The notes: generated by a model not told the origin, from the sequence alone. A stretch of DNA of 64,000 nt from Citrobacter amalonaticus (GCF_018252635.1 NZ_JAGTXM010000003.1:434001-498000); one strand, 5' to 3'; numbered from the stretch's first letter, positions 42,185 to 52,430 are shown. Made by a program: numbers and translations.

Positions 42185-42204
42185 TTGAAGATTTAAGGAT
42201 TAGC

Positions 42205-42795
42205 GTGTTAGACAGAATTAAAGTCTGCTTTACCGAAAGCATTCAAACTCAAATTGCAGCGGCAGAAGCCCTCCCGGATGCTATCTCTCGCGCCGCCATG
42301 ACGCTGGTTCATTCACTGCTCAATGGCAACAAAATTCTCTGTTGTGGTAATGGGACATCCGCTGCCAACGCACAGCATTTTGCTGCCAGCATGATCAACC
42401 GTTTTGAAACAGAACGCCCCAGTTTACCTGCGATTGCACTAAATACGGATAATGTGGTCTTAACAGCGATTGCCAACGACCGTCTGCATGACGAAGTGTA
42501 TGCAAAACAGGTTCGGGCGTTGGGTCATGCGGGTGATGTCTTACTGGCCATCTCGACGCGCGGTAACAGCCGCGATATCGTGAAGGCCGTGGAAGCAGCG
42601 GTCACGCGAGACATGACGATTGTGGCATTGACCGGGTATGACGGAGGCGAACTGGCTGGACTGTTAGGGCCACAGGATGTTGAGATCCGCATTCCTTCGC
42701 ATCACAGCGCACGCATTCAGGAAATGCATATGCTGACGGTAAACTGCCTGTGCGATCTGATCGATAACACGCTTTTCCCCCACCAGGATGATTAA
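42205..42795 (+). CDS. diaA: DiaA, DnaA initiator-associating protein
   Basis: 196 residues from the GTG at 42205, with TAAGGAT 5 bp upstream; this matches the E. coli protein (MQERIKACFTES). SIS-domain homotetramer related to GmhA that binds several DnaA molecules and promotes timely initiation at oriC. Motifs [20 protein letters not shown] and [13 protein letters not shown]. Extension further upstream would run into yraN and is unsupported. Confidence 0.95.
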   Translation: MLDRIKVCFTESIQTQIAAAEALPDAISRAAMTLVHSLLNGNKILCCGNGTSAANAQHFAASMINRFETERPSLPAIALNTDNVVLTAIANDRLHDEVYAKQVRALGHAGDVLLAISTRGNSRDIVKAVEAAVTRDMTIVALTGYDGGELAGLLGPQDVEIRIPSHHSARIQEMHMLTVNCLCDLIDNTLFPHQDD

Positions 42796-42804
42796 GGAGT
42801 ACAC

Positions 42805-43380
42805 ATGAAGGCTTTATCGCCAATCGCAGTCCTTATTTCTGCTCTGCTGTTGCAAGGTTGCGTAGCCGCCGCTGTTGTCGGTACAGCCGCCGTTGGTACC
42901 AAAGCAGCAACAGACCCCCGTAGTGTAGGCACTCAGGTGGACGATGGAACCCTGGAACTGCGCGTCAACAGTGCGCTGTCGAAAGATGCGCAGATCAAGA
43001 AAGAAACGCGAATTAACGTGACGGCTTATCAGGGTAAAGTGTTGCTGGTTGGTCAGTCGCCAAATAGCGAGCTATCTTCACGCGCCAAACAGATTGCCAT
43101 GGGCGTTGATGGAACCACTGAAGTCTATAACGAGATCCGTCAGGGTGAGCCGATTGGCATGGGCACCGCGTCGAACGATACCTGGATCACCACCAAAGTG
43201 CGCTCTCAATTGCTGACCAGCGACCAGGTGAAATCCTCCAACGTGAAGGTGACAACTGAAAACGGTGAGGTGTTCCTGTTAGGCCTGGTGACCGAACGTG
43301 AAGCGAAAGCGGCTGCGGATATCGCCAGCCGGGTCAGCGGCGTGAAACGTGTAACCACCGCGTTTACGTTCATCAAGTAA
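42805..43380 (+). CDS. dolP: DolP, outer-membrane lipoprotein with two BON domains (YraP)
   Basis: 191 residues. Signal peptide with lipobox LLQGC, Cys19. Two BON domains, about 45-112 and 120-191, bind anionic phospholipids. DolP supports outer-membrane integrity and BAM/NlpD-dependent septal functions; it is in the sigma-E regulon of E. coli. Nine bp after diaA. Confidence 0.95.
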   Translation: MKALSPIAVLISALLLQGCVAAAVVGTAAVGTKAATDPRSVGTQVDDGTLELRVNSALSKDAQIKKETRINVTAYQGKVLLVGQSPNSELSSRAKQIAMGVDGTTEVYNEIRQGEPIGMGTASNDTWITTKVRSQLLTSDQVKSSNVKVTTENGEVFLLGLVTEREAKAAADIASRVSGVKRVTTAFTFIK

Positions 43381-43389
43381 GTACACTGT

Positions 43390-43522
43390 GTGCCGGATGA
43401 CGGCGTAAACGCCTTATCCGGCCTACAGAGTGTACTATCGTAGGCCGGGCAGGCGAAGCGCCCCCGGCAGTCCACAGGATGCACTATCGTAGGCCGGGCA
43501 AGCGAAGCGCCACCGGCAGTCC
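43390..43522. repeat. BIME between dolP and yraQ
   Basis: Three REP units: GCCGGATGACGGCGTAAACG with CCTTATCCGGCCTAC, then two near-copies of CGTAGGCCGGGCAGGCGAAG and CGTAGGCCGGGCAAGCGAAG separated by about 56 bp. Located between two convergent genes. Confidence 0.85.
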
Positions 43523-43526
43523 TCTT

Positions 43527-44564
43527 TTACAACAACGCAATACTTCCCACTATTACGCCAGAGATGACCACCAGCGTCGCCGTTAACCACAGCGCTTTTG
43601 CCGGGAACGCTTTACGCAGCATGATCAACGACGGCAGGCTGATGGCGGGTAATGTCATCAGTAGCGCCAGCGCAGGCGCAGTCCCCATCCCTGCCAGCAT
43701 CATGGTCTGCACAATCGGGATTTCTGCCGCGGTCGGGATCACAAACAGACAACCGGCTACCGCCAGCGCAATCACCCACAGCAGACTGTTATCGATCGCC
43801 CCATCCGCATGAGGGAACAGCCAGACGCGCGCCGCCCCCAGCACCAGCACCGCCAGGATGTAGACCGGGATGGTGCTCCAGAACAGCGTCCACAGCGCGC
43901 GGCCCCAGCGAATAAAGAACCCGTCCTGGGCGTCTGGTTGCGTAATTTCCACCGGCAACGCCGTCTGCGGCGGCTCTTTCACCCATTTTTGTACCAGCGT
44001 CGCCACCACCAGCACCATCACCAGCCCGGCAACCAGACGGATCGCCGCGAAATGCCAGCCGAGGACAAAGCCCATAAACACCAGCGTCGCCGGATTTAAC
44101 AGCGGATTCCCCATCCAGAAAGCCAGCGCACCGCCCATCGAAACCTGCTGGCGACGCATCCCCGCCGCCACCGGTGCGGCACAGCAGGTGCACATCATGC
44201 CGGGTAGGGAGAAAAGCGTCCCGAACAGCGTTCCGCGAAAACGCGCTTGCCCGAGCGTGCGCAACAGCCAGTCACGCGGGATCAAAACCTGAATCAACGA
44301 ACCGAGGATCACCCCCAACACCGCGGCCTTCCAGACCGCAATGAAATAGACCATTGCATAATCCCAGGCCGCCTGCCACGGGTTCGCATCGGCCTGCGCC
44401 AGAATAGATTTACCGATACTGTGTGTTTCTGCGGCGGTAAAGGCTTTCCCGTAATAAGGCTGCCATTTTACATACCAGAGACCGACGATCACGACGAGAA
44501 AGAAAAGAGCGGGTTTCCACCATTGAAACGGTGTTGCCGCCTGAGATGAAGACTGACCAGCCAT
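43527..44564 (-). CDS. yraQ: YraQ, putative permease (UPF0718)
   Basis: 345 residues with about eight membrane segments. The family signature MMCTCCAAPVAAGMRRQ is a Cys-rich membrane motif, and GNPLLNPATLVFMGFVLGW follows. Related proteins are proposed metal or arsenic-linked permeases, but no function is proven. In the minus direction it follows yraR with a gap of about 110 bp. Confidence 0.9.
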   Translation of the reverse strand: MAGQSSSQAATPFQWWKPALFFLVVIVGLWYVKWQPYYGKAFTAAETHSIGKSILAQADANPWQAAWDYAMVYFIAVWKAAVLGVILGSLIQVLIPRDWLLRTLGQARFRGTLFGTLFSLPGMMCTCCAAPVAAGMRRQQVSMGGALAFWMGNPLLNPATLVFMGFVLGWHFAAIRLVAGLVMVLVVATLVQKWVKEPPQTALPVEITQPDAQDGFFIRWGRALWTLFWSTIPVYILAVLVLGAARVWLFPHADGAIDNSLLWVIALAVAGCLFVIPTAAEIPIVQTMMLAGMGTAPALALLMTLPAISLPSLIMLRKAFPAKALWLTATLVVISGVIVGSIALL

Positions 44565-44674
44565 AGCATTCCCCAGGGAGTGTGAGAGTAATAAGCCGGA
44601 GAATACTACGCCTTCGGGAAATGTTTGGAAACGTTATATTTACCGGATGCCTTACATGGCCTGCGATTTACGCG

Positions 44675-45310
44675 TCAGACAGCGCGTTCCCGCAGTTGAG
44701 AGGAGGTGAGGATAGTCACACCATCGTGTTCAGGCGCCAGCGCTTCAGCCAGCATCGCGCGCGCCACGTCCCGCGCGTCAATTGACTTCCAGTTGCCCGG
44801 GAGTAGCCGGAACAACGGCGAAAAAAGGGTTTCAGTGAACCGCTGTCGGCTCCGGTCGCCGAGCAGCATCGACGGGCGCGCAATCGTCAGCATTGGCCAA
44901 TTTTGCGCAATCAGCGCCTCTTCCATCTCGCCTTTTACCCGGTTGTAGAAAAACGGCGAATGGGCGTTGGCTCCCATCGCGCTTACCACCAGCATATGCT
45001 GTGCGCCCAGACGGCGACCGGTTAACGCGGTGTCAACCACCAGCGTATAATCGGCATGGATAAACGCCTCTTTACTGCCCGCTTCCCGGCGGGTCGTGCC
45101 CAGACAGCAAAAAACGATATCGACAGGATCGGTGACCTGCGCCAGCGCATCGGTTAGTTGCGGATCGTGGGGATTATAGACGCCAGGCATGTCCGCTAGC
45201 GGACGTCGCGTCGGCGCGGCAATGGAATGGATCTTCGGTTCATTAAGCAGCATCCGCAGTAAATGCCCCCCCACCAACCCGGTCGCCCCGGTAATCAGTA
45301 CCTGTCTCAT
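44675..45310 (-). CDS. yraR: YraR, NAD(P)-binding Rossmann oxidoreductase
   Basis: 211 residues from the ATG at 45308-45310, with AGGAGCGAGG upstream; an earlier start at 45355 is rejected because it disagrees with E. coli length. Atypical short-chain dehydrogenase: [14 protein letters not shown] near the N-terminus, [20 protein letters not shown] with a YxxxK-like pair. Eukaryotic homologues (HTATIP2/TIP30) share this fold. Substrate unknown. Confidence 0.9.
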   Translation of the reverse strand: MRQVLITGATGLVGGHLLRMLLNEPKIHSIAAPTRRPLADMPGVYNPHDPQLTDALAQVTDPVDIVFCCLGTTRREAGSKEAFIHADYTLVVDTALTGRRLGAQHMLVVSAMGANAHSPFFYNRVKGEMEEALIAQNWPMLTIARPSMLLGDRSRQRFTETLFSPLFRLLPGNWKSIDARDVARAMLAEALAPEHDGVTILTSSQLRERAV

Positions 45311-45438
45311 CCTCGCTCCTTTCCAGAATAGTCCGTCTTGCGCCCTCAGTCTCATCGACCAGGCTTATTAGTTCACAGTGTAATTATCCATCATCATGGG
45401 AAAATTGCCTTATCCAATGCCAATATCGCGGAGGACGC

Positions 45439-45957
45439 ATGAGTAAGAAGATAGCCGTTTTGATCACTGACGAGTTTGAAGATTCAGAATTCACCTCACC
45501 TGCTGCAGAATTTCGCCAGGCCGGGCATGAGGTCATTACGATTGAAAAACAGGCGGGTAAAACGGTAAAAGGCAAAAAAGGCGAGGCCAGCGTCACCATT
45601 GATAAAGCGATTGATGAGGTCCGGCCTGCTGACTTTGATGCCCTGCTGTTACCCGGTGGTCATTCCCCGGATTACCTGCGAGGCGACGATCGCTTTGTCA
45701 CCTTTACACGCGATTTCGTGAATACCGGTAAACCGGTCTTCGCCATCTGCCACGGCCCACAGCTACTGATCAGCGCCGATGTCATTCGCGGTCGTAAACT
45801 CACCGCGGTGAAACCCATCATTATCGATGTGAAAAACGCGGGTGCGGAATTTTACGATCAGGAAGTGGTGGTTGATAAAGACCAACTGGTCACCAGCCGT
45901 ACGCCTGACGATCTGCCTGCGTTCAATCGTGAAGCACTACGTATCCTCGGTGCCTGA
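45439..45957 (+). CDS. yhbO: YhbO, DJ-1/PfpI-family protein deglycase
   Basis: 172 residues, E. coli length. DJ-1/PfpI fold with nucleophile Cys104 in AICHGPQLL and His105 next to it. Reported as a stress protein acting on methylglyoxal/glyoxal adducts of proteins and DNA, although the deglycase assignment is debated. Divergent from yraR. Its end overlaps yhbP by 21 bp, tail to tail. Confidence 0.95.
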   Translation: MSKKIAVLITDEFEDSEFTSPAAEFRQAGHEVITIEKQAGKTVKGKKGEASVTIDKAIDEVRPADFDALLLPGGHSPDYLRGDDRFVTFTRDFVNTGKPVFAICHGPQLLISADVIRGRKLTAVKPIIIDVKNAGAEFYDQEVVVDKDQLVTSRTPDDLPAFNREALRILGA

Positions 45958-46380
45958 CTGACGTAACCACATCAACTTTTTACCAAAGCCCAGGGTGTTG
46001 TCGGTAAACTTGAGTTCATCAAGGCGGATTTCCCATACCGGCGCGGACAGCATTCTGGCGACCGGGAAGCGGCGGAGATAAGCCTGTCGCGCTACGTCGC
46101 TTTCCTCTCCTGCCAGTTGGCGGATCTGGCCTTTAAACTGCACGCCGCGAATCAATGCGATCGTTTTCGGTTGGCCGTTTACCGTCCCGGCAACGGGGGC
46201 TTGCGGGCCTGACATCTGTGCATGGCGTGTTTTCTCTTCCGTCAGCAGATAAAAAACGACCTTTTTGGCATCGAAGAGATAAAACGCATTTGCACACCAC
46301 AGCTCACCTTCATGATGCACGCACCAGGTCACAACGTGTTGTTTCGCCAGCCAACGACTGATCGCAGTGAGTGTTTCCAT
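45937..46380 (-). CDS. yhbP: YhbP, pyridoxamine-5'-phosphate-oxidase-like FMN protein
   Basis: 147 residues, UPF0306 family with the split-barrel flavin-binding fold. Conserved [15 protein letters not shown] and [21 protein letters not shown]. No known substrate. Convergent with yhbO and divergent from yhbQ. Confidence 0.92.
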   Translation of the reverse strand: METLTAISRWLAKQHVVTWCVHHEGELWCANAFYLFDAKKVVFYLLTEEKTRHAQMSGPQAPVAGTVNGQPKTIALIRGVQFKGQIRQLAGEESDVARQAYLRRFPVARMLSAPVWEIRLDELKFTDNTLGFGKKLMWLRQSGTEDT

Positions 46381-46432
46381 CTCGGTTCTCTTTTATACTG
46401 GATGCCAGAAACGTAACACGCCGAAGGCCATG

Positions 46433-46735
46433 ATGACACCCTGGTATCTCTATCTGATTCGCACTGCCGATAATGCCCTCTACACCGGGATCACCACCGA
46501 TGTGGCACGTCGCTATCAGCAACATCAATGTGGTAAAGGCGCGAAGGCGCTACGGGGAAAAGGGGAACTGACACTGGCGTTTTCCGCTCCGGTTGGCGAT
46601 CGTTCTCTGGCGCTACGCGCAGAATACCGGGTCAAAAGACTCACTAAGCGGCAGAAAGAACGGCTGGTTGCCGAAGGCGGAGGGTTTGCAGCGTTACTGC
46701 ACGACCTGCAAACCCCGACGCTTAAAAACGATTGA
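46433..46735 (+). CDS. yhbQ: YhbQ, GIY-YIG nuclease-domain protein
   Basis: 100 residues from the ATG at 46433 ([20 protein letters not shown]), the E. coli length; the upstream ATG at 46367 would overlap yhbP and is rejected. UvrC-type single GIY-YIG domain: [18 protein letters not shown], with catalytic Arg in VARRYQQH and Glu in RAEYRVK. In E. coli reported to act on DNA, possibly in repair. Ends overlapping yhbS tail to tail by 14 bp. Confidence 0.94.
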   Translation: MTPWYLYLIRTADNALYTGITTDVARRYQQHQCGKGAKALRGKGELTLAFSAPVGDRSLALRAEYRVKRLTKRQKERLVAEGGGFAALLHDLQTPTLKND

Positions 46736-47225
46736 AGTGATCGTGGTACTCAACCAGTCCCGTAACGCCGCTTAGCGCGTCTTCCGCTAAACGATGTACC
46801 TGGAACGCGCTTTCGGTGCCGGGCCAGCGACAATGCAGATCGTAATGCGCAGCCAGTTCAAAACCAAAGCGGCTGTAGAGTGCTGGATCGCCCAGGGTGA
46901 CCACGGCGGCATAGCCAAATTCGTTGAGCGAATCGAGTCCTTCATAGACCAGTTGCCGCGCCAGACCTTGCCCACGGTAGTTTTCATCGACCGCCAGTGG
47001 CGCCATGCCGACCCATTGCAGATCTTCACCCTGCACGTCGACGGGGCTAAATGCCACGTAACCCACCACCTGACCTTCATCGTCAGTGGCGACCAGACCG
47101 AGCGTCAGAAAACCATCTTCACGGAGATCGTGAACCAGCTTCGCTTCCGCATCGCTTTCGAATGAACGACGCAGCAGGGCATCAATACCGGGCGCGTCAA
47201 TGGGAATTTCTACTCGAATCAGCAT
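46722..47225 (-). CDS. yhbS: YhbS, GNAT-family N-acetyltransferase
   Basis: 167 residues. Acetyl-CoA motif A is [19 protein letters not shown], around residues 78-96. Substrate unproven. Overlaps ubiT by 7 bp, so it is translated as the second gene of the ubiT-yhbS unit. Confidence 0.93.
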   Translation of the reverse strand: MLIRVEIPIDAPGIDALLRRSFESDAEAKLVHDLREDGFLTLGLVATDDEGQVVGYVAFSPVDVQGEDLQWVGMAPLAVDENYRGQGLARQLVYEGLDSLNEFGYAAVVTLGDPALYSRFGFELAAHYDLHCRWPGTESAFQVHRLAEDALSGVTGLVEYHDHFNRF

Positions 47226-47743
47226 GGTTCACCTACCGATGTCTGTTTGGTTTCGGGCGAGTATTTCATGCCCGCCTCAACAAAATCCGCCAGTTGCAAC
47301 AGCATAACGCGTAACGCTTTTGGCATCTGCTCCAGCTCAATGGCATCCATCAGGTTCTTTACATACAACCCTAACTCCGTATCCCCTTCGATCACCAGGC
47401 GGCGCTGGAAGAAGAGCGTATCCGGATCCTGCTTACGCGCGGCGATCATCAACAGATCGCTGGCATCAGCGCTAAAACTCACGTCGGCTTGCGCATCCTC
47501 GCTGACGATCAGTTTGTCATTCTCGACCGAGGTATACCACTTCAGGCCGATATCGCGAACCGTAATGCTCAACCAACGGCCTTCCAGGAATTCCAGTTCT
47601 CCGTCTGCCAGGGCCTGGCGAAACTGCCAGCTCAGGACCTGTTCCAGAACCTGGCGTTGCAGTGCAAAAGGCGTCAGTTTAACTGGCACACTCATCAGAG
47701 ACGGACCGAAATGTACTAAGCGTGAACGCAGCTTATCTAACAC
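47219..47743 (-). CDS. ubiT: UbiT, SCP2-domain factor for oxygen-independent ubiquinone synthesis (YhbT)
   Basis: 174 residues, SCP2 sterol-carrier fold, N-terminal hydrophobic patch then SITVRDIGLKWY and ADVSFSADASDLL. Lipid-binding partner of UbiU-UbiV in the anaerobic ubiquinone pathway, probably presenting prenylated intermediates. Divergent from ubiUV, with a 220-bp shared control region. Confidence 0.94.
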   Translation of the reverse strand: MLDKLRSRLVHFGPSLMSVPVKLTPFALQRQVLEQVLSWQFRQALADGELEFLEGRWLSITVRDIGLKWYTSVENDKLIVSEDAQADVSFSADASDLLMIAARKQDPDTLFFQRRLVIEGDTELGLYVKNLMDAIELEQMPKALRVMLLQLADFVEAGMKYSPETKQTSVGEPC

Positions 47744-47963
47744 GAGCTTTACTCCCTGTTTCAGTTGTCCTGTTATTGTGCCATATCAGATAAACGACAT
47801 AGCGGCGTAAATCAACAATTCGATATGAAATTGTTACCTCTTTATTGGTGTTACCAATACGACTTTAACTGCCTTAAATCAAAAATTGTCGCAGCAAGGT
47901 TAACTAAAATCCCTGTTCGTTAACAATTATGCGTCCCAGGCGGCGCAATCTTCAGGATAAATT
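47744..47963. promoter_or_regulatory. Divergent ubiT/ubiUV control region
   Basis: Contains two exact inverted repeats: TATTGGT-GTT-ACCAATA (47843-47859) and AACAATT...AATTGTT (47814-47820/47829-47835). CTGCCTTAAATCAA at 47869-47882 carries one good FNR half-site (ATCAA) and a poor second half. FNR control of ubiUV is known in E. coli, so this is a candidate only. Confidence 0.5.
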
Positions 47964-48959
47964 ATGGAGCTGCTCTGCCCTGCCGGAAATCTCCCGGCGC
48001 TTAAGGCGGCCATCGAAAACGGCGCTGATGCTGTTTATATCGGGCTTAAAGATGATACCAACGCCCGCCACTTCGCCGGCCTTAACTTTACCGAGAAGAA
48101 ATTGCAGGAAGCGGTGAATTTTGTCCATCAACACCGCCGCAAATTACACATCGCCATTAACACTTTTGCGCATCCGGATGGCTATGCCCGCTGGCAACGT
48201 GCGGTGGATATGGCCGCGCAACTGGGTGCGGATGCGCTGATCCTCGCCGATCTCGCCATGCTTGAGTATGCCGCAAGCCGTTATCCGCATATTGAGCGTC
48301 ATGTCTCTGTTCAGGCATCGGCCACCAATGAAGAAGCGATCCACTTTTATCACCGTAATTTTGATGTTGCCCGCGTCGTCCTGCCACGCGTGCTCTCGAT
48401 CCATCAGGTGAAACAGCTTGCCCGTGTGACGCCGGTACCGCTGGAGGTTTTTGCTTTCGGCAGTCTGTGCATTATGGCCGAAGGCCGCTGTTACCTCTCG
48501 TCCTGGTTAACCGGTGAATCCCCCAATACGGTAGGCGCCTGTTCCCCTGCCCGGTTTGTACGCTGGCAGCAGACGCCGCAGGGACTGGAATCTCGCCTGA
48601 ATGAAGTGCTGATCGACCGCTATCAGGACGGGGAAAATGCCGGTTACCCGACGCTGTGTAAAGGTCGCTATCTGGTCGACGGCGAGCGTTACCACGTGCT
48701 GGAAGAACCCACCAGCCTGAACACGCTGGAACTGCTGCCGGAACTGCTGGCGGCGAATATTGCCTCGGTGAAAATCGAAGGCCGTCAGCGTAGTCCGGCC
48801 TATGTCAGCCAGGTCGCGAAAGTGTGGCGTCAGGCGATCGACCGTTGCATGGCCGACCCGCAAAATTATGCGCCGCAGGCTACCTGGATGGAGACGCTCG
48901 GCGCGATGTCCGAAGGCACCCAGACGACGCTTGGCGCGTATCACCGTAAATGGCAGTGA
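47964..48959 (+). CDS. ubiU: UbiU, O2-independent hydroxylation factor (YhbU)
   Basis: 331 residues, U32 peptidase-like family. With UbiV it forms a [4Fe-4S] heterodimer that hydroxylates ubiquinone precursors without oxygen, using prephenate. The cluster-type cysteines lie in FGSLCIMAEGRCYLSS, GACSPARF and TLCKGRYLV. ATG at 47964, E. coli length. Confidence 0.95.
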   Translation: MELLCPAGNLPALKAAIENGADAVYIGLKDDTNARHFAGLNFTEKKLQEAVNFVHQHRRKLHIAINTFAHPDGYARWQRAVDMAAQLGADALILADLAMLEYAASRYPHIERHVSVQASATNEEAIHFYHRNFDVARVVLPRVLSIHQVKQLARVTPVPLEVFAFGSLCIMAEGRCYLSSWLTGESPNTVGACSPARFVRWQQTPQGLESRLNEVLIDRYQDGENAGYPTLCKGRYLVDGERYHVLEEPTSLNTLELLPELLAANIASVKIEGRQRSPAYVSQVAKVWRQAIDRCMADPQNYAPQATWMETLGAMSEGTQTTLGAYHRKWQ

Positions 48960-48967
48960 GAAAAGCA

Positions 48968-49846
48968 ATGAAATATTCCTTAGGGCCGGTGCTCTACTAC
49001 TGGCCGAAAGAGACGCTGGAAGACTTCTATAAGCAGGCCGTCAGCAGCAGCGCGGATGTTATCTATCTTGGCGAAGCGGTGTGTAGCAAACGCCGCGCCA
49101 CGAAAGTCGGCGACTGGCTGGACATGGCGAAAGGGCTTGCCGCCAGCGGTAAGCAGGTCGTGCTTTCGACGCTGGCGCTGGTCCAGGCGTCCTCCGAGCT
49201 TAATGAACTAAAACGCTACGTGGAAAATGGCGACTTTTTGCTGGAGGCCAGCGATCTTGGCGTGGTGAATATGTGCGCCGACCGCAAACTGCCGTTTGTC
49301 GCCGGACACGCGCTGAACTGCTACAACGCGGTCACGCTGCGCCTGCTGCTCAAACACGGGATGGTGCGCTGGTGCATGCCGGTAGAGCTTTCCCGCGACT
49401 GGCTGATCAATCTTCTTAACCAGTGCGATGAGCTGGGCATTCGCCAGCAGTTTGAAGTGGAAGTTCTGAGCTACGGGCATCTGCCACTGGCTTACTCTGC
49501 CCGCTGCTTTACTGCCCGCTCGGAAGACCGGCCGAAAGATGAATGCGAAACCTGCTGCATCAAGTATCCGAATGGCCGCGACGTGTTCTCTCAGGAGAAT
49601 CAGCAGGTGTTCGTCCTCAATGGCATTCAGACCATGAGCGGCTATATCTACAATCTGGGCAACGAACTGACATCAATGCAGGGACTGGTGGATATCGTGC
49701 GTCTTTCACCATTGGGAACCGAGACATTTGCCATGCTCGACGCCTTTCGCGCCAACGAAACGGGACGCGCTCCGCTGCCACTCACCGCGCACAGCGACTG
49801 TAATGGCTACTGGAAACGCCTGGCCGGTCTTGAATTGCAGTCCTGA
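48968..49846 (+). CDS. ubiV: UbiV, O2-independent hydroxylation factor (YhbV)
   Basis: 292 residues from the ATG at 48968, 8 bp after ubiU, matching the E. coli protein; a GTG at 48956 and other longer starts overlap ubiU. U32 family. Cluster ligands Cys39, and Cys180, Cys193 and Cys197 in SARCFTARSEDRPKDECETC are all present. Partner of UbiU. Confidence 0.95.
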   Translation: MKYSLGPVLYYWPKETLEDFYKQAVSSSADVIYLGEAVCSKRRATKVGDWLDMAKGLAASGKQVVLSTLALVQASSELNELKRYVENGDFLLEASDLGVVNMCADRKLPFVAGHALNCYNAVTLRLLLKHGMVRWCMPVELSRDWLINLLNQCDELGIRQQFEVEVLSYGHLPLAYSARCFTARSEDRPKDECETCCIKYPNGRDVFSQENQQVFVLNGIQTMSGYIYNLGNELTSMQGLVDIVRLSPLGTETFAMLDAFRANETGRAPLPLTAHSDCNGYWKRLAGLELQS

Positions 49847-49849
49847 TAA

Positions 49850-49912
49850 CTTTGCCGGATGGCGGCGTAACGCCTTATCCGGCCTACCGCAGGCCGGATA
49901 AGCGAAGCGTCA
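49850..49912. repeat. REP pair downstream of ubiV
   Basis: Inverted pair GCCGGATGGCGGCGTAACGC with CTTATCCGGCCTACC, and CAGGCCGGATAAGCGAAGCG. Lies between the ubiV stop and the yhbW leader. Confidence 0.8.
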
Positions 49913-49943
49913 CCCGGAATTTCTCTTTCCCTCGCTTTATAAA

Positions 49944-50013
49944 GCTCACTTTGTTAACAACATTAACTAATCTTTAATGCAGTATGAAAAGATTAACTGG
50001 TAACAAAGTGAGC
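49944..50013 (+). other. Long nested inverted repeat in the yhbW leader
   Basis: Outer perfect 13-bp arms GCTCACTTTGTTA (49944-49956) and TAACAAAGTGAGC (50001-50013), plus inner arms AATCTTT (49969-49975) and AAAGATT (49988-49994). The right outer arm includes AGTGAG, the only plausible ribosome-binding sequence, 5-10 nt before the yhbW ATG. It could act as an RNA hairpin or as an operator pair. Confidence 0.75.
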
Positions 50014-50017
50014 CGTT

Positions 50018-51025
50018 ATGACTGACAAAACCATTCCGTTCTCGGTGCTGGATCTGGCACCGATCCCTGACGGATCCTCAGCAAAAGAAGCGTTCTCGCA
50101 CTCGCTGGATCTCGCCCGCCTCGCGGAAAAACGAGGCTATCACCGCTACTGGCTGGCGGAACATCACAATATGACCGGGATCGCCAGTGCGGCAACCTCC
50201 GTACTGATTGGCTATCTGGCGGCAAACACCCGAACGTTACATCTCGGTTCCGGCGGCGTCATGCTTCCCAATCACTCACCGCTGGTGATCGCCGAGCAGT
50301 TCGGTACGCTGAATACGCTCTATCCGGGACGCATTGATCTCGGCTTAGGGCGCGCGCCGGGCAGCGACCAGCCGACAATGCGAGCCCTGCGTCGTCATAT
50401 GGGCAGCGATATCGATAACTTCCCTCGCGACGTCGCTGAGCTGGTGGACTGGTTTGACGCACGCGATCCCCATCCGCAGGTACGCCCGGTGCCTGGCTAC
50501 GGCGAGAAGATCCCGGTCTGGCTGCTAGGCTCCAGCCTCTACGGCGCACAATTAGCCGCACAGCTCGGCCTGCCGTTCGCTTTTGCCTCCCACTTCGCGC
50601 CGGATATGCTGTTCCAGGCGCTGCATCTGTACCGCACGCAGTTCCGGCCGTCAGCACGGCTGGAAAAACCGTATGCAATGGTGTGCATCAACATCATTGC
50701 CGCCGACAGCAACCGTGATGCGGAGTTCCTGTTCACCTCGATGCAGCAGGCTTTCGTCAAGTTGCGGCGTGGCGAAACGGGCCAACTCCCGGCGCCGATT
50801 CAAAATATGGATCAGTTCTGGTCGCCGTCAGAGCAGTACGGTGTGCAGCAGGCGCTGAGCATGTCGCTGGTGGGGGATAAAACCAAAGTGCGTCACGGGC
50901 TGGAGTCTATCCTGCGGGAAACCCAGGCCGATGAGATTATGGTTAACGGCCAGATTTTTGACCATCAGGCGCGCCTGCATTCGTTTGATCTGGCGATGGA
51001 TGTGAAAAAAGAGTTGTTGGGATAG
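50018..51025 (+). CDS. yhbW: YhbW, luciferase-like monooxygenase
   Basis: 335 residues, E. coli length. Bacterial-luciferase-like flavin-dependent family (TIM barrel): [72 protein letters not shown]. Probably uses FMNH2 from a partner reductase; substrate unknown. Its start is covered by the long inverted repeat. Confidence 0.94.
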   Translation: MTDKTIPFSVLDLAPIPDGSSAKEAFSHSLDLARLAEKRGYHRYWLAEHHNMTGIASAATSVLIGYLAANTRTLHLGSGGVMLPNHSPLVIAEQFGTLNTLYPGRIDLGLGRAPGSDQPTMRALRRHMGSDIDNFPRDVAELVDWFDARDPHPQVRPVPGYGEKIPVWLLGSSLYGAQLAAQLGLPFAFASHFAPDMLFQALHLYRTQFRPSARLEKPYAMVCINIIAADSNRDAEFLFTSMQQAFVKLRRGETGQLPAPIQNMDQFWSPSEQYGVQQALSMSLVGDKTKVRHGLESILRETQADEIMVNGQIFDHQARLHSFDLAMDVKKELLG

Positions 51026-51032
51026 TTTTTTG

Positions 51033-51105
51033 CCCGGTGGCGCTACGCTTACCGGGCCTGGAAATCCACGTAGGCCGGATAAGGCGCAGCCGCCATCCGG
51101 CAACA
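51033..51105. repeat. BIME between yhbW and mtr
   Basis: GCCCGGTGGCGCTACGCTTA with CCGGGCCT, followed by CGTAGGCCGGATAAGGCGCA with GCCGCCATCCGGCAAC. Located between two convergent genes; no classic terminator seen. Confidence 0.85.
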
Positions 51106-51109
51106 TGTT

Positions 51110-52354
51110 TTACTGATACACCGGCAGCAAATTAAAGCTCGACAGGATGTGTACCAGCGCGTTACCGACACCGAAAACCAGAATCAGGACAATCATCGGC
51201 TTACCGCCCCAGACACGAAATTTCGGGCTGCCAAAGCGCTGACGTGATTTGCGTGCCAGCAGCGCCGGCACAATCGCCGCCCAAATTGTCGCCGCCAGTC
51301 CTGCGTAGCCAATGGCATACAGGAATCCGTTCGGCCACAGCAGCCCACCAACGATTGGCGGTACAAAGGTGAACAGTGCGGTTTTAAAACGGCCCATCGC
51401 CGAATCATCGAAACCAAACAGGTCCGCCAGATAGTCAAACAGTCCCAGCGTAACGCCGAGGAACGAACTCGCTACCGCAAAGTTGGAGAACACCACCAGC
51501 AGCAGATCCAGACTGCGGCTGTTCAGCACGCCGCTCAGCGCCTGCACTAACACATCAATATTGCCGCCCTTCTGCGCGATGCCGATGAACTCCGGACGCG
51601 GAATATTCCCCATAGTCCCCAGCAGCCAGACGGTGTACAGCACCAGCGCCAGCAACGTGCCGTAGACCAGGCACTTCACAATGGTGCGCGGGTCTTTGCC
51701 GTAATATTTCATCAGGCTCGGGACGTTGCCGTGATAACCAAACGAGGCCAGACAGAACGGCAGCGTCATCAGCAGGTACGGCGTATAAGAGGCGTGACTT
51801 TCCGCGACGTTAAACAGCGTTGTCGGCGTGACGTGCCCGAGCAGACTGCCGAAGGTCAGGAAGAAAGTAATGACCTTCGCACCCAGCACGATCGCCGTCA
51901 TACGGCTGACGGCTTTGGTACTCAACCACACCACAAACGCCACCAGCAGGGCAAAGCCAAAGCCAGCCGCACGCGCAGGAACCTTCAGCGACATTTCGCT
52001 GAAGGTATGGTGGAGAATTGAACCGCTCGCCGAAATATAGGCATAGGTCAGGATATAAAGTACAAAGGCAATCGAGATACCGTTGACCACGTTCCAGCCT
52101 CTGCCAAGCAAGTCTTTGGTGATCGTGTCAAAGCTCGATCCAATACGGTAATTCAGGTTAGCTTCGAGGATCATCAAACCGGAATGAAGCATGCAGAACC
52201 AGGTAAAGACCAGCGCTGCCATTGACCAGAAAAACCAGCTACCTGCCATAACCACCGGCAGAGAGAACATCCCTGCGCCAATAATGGTGCCGCCGATGAT
52301 CACCACACCGCCGAGCAGCGAAGGTGATGTCTGGGTGGTGGTTAGTGTTGCCAT
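51110..52354 (-). CDS. mtr: Mtr, tryptophan-specific permease
   Basis: 414 residues, E. coli length. HAAAP-family proton symporter with eleven membrane segments; [18 protein letters not shown] near residues 21-38. High-affinity tryptophan uptake. Regulated by TrpR (operator present) and TyrR. Confidence 0.95.
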   Translation of the reverse strand: MATLTTTQTSPSLLGGVVIIGGTIIGAGMFSLPVVMAGSWFFWSMAALVFTWFCMLHSGLMILEANLNYRIGSSFDTITKDLLGRGWNVVNGISIAFVLYILTYAYISASGSILHHTFSEMSLKVPARAAGFGFALLVAFVVWLSTKAVSRMTAIVLGAKVITFFLTFGSLLGHVTPTTLFNVAESHASYTPYLLMTLPFCLASFGYHGNVPSLMKYYGKDPRTIVKCLVYGTLLALVLYTVWLLGTMGNIPRPEFIGIAQKGGNIDVLVQALSGVLNSRSLDLLLVVFSNFAVASSFLGVTLGLFDYLADLFGFDDSAMGRFKTALFTFVPPIVGGLLWPNGFLYAIGYAGLAATIWAAIVPALLARKSRQRFGSPKFRVWGGKPMIVLILVFGVGNALVHILSSFNLLPVYQ

Positions 52355-52404
52355 TTAGCGATTTCTCCAGCGAATAATGTTGTGGCCGCATTTTAATGTG
52401 TTGC

Positions 52405-52425
52405 ACTGTACCAGTACAATAGTAC
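52405..52425 (-). promoter_or_regulatory. TrpR operator of mtr
   Basis: Plus-strand ACTGTACCAGTACAATAGTA, then C. The minus strand reads GTACTATTGTACTGGTACAG, carrying overlapping GTACT/AGTAC half-sites as in the E. coli mtr operator. It lies 51-71 bp upstream of the start codon. Confidence 0.8.
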
Positions 52426-52430
52426 AAAAG

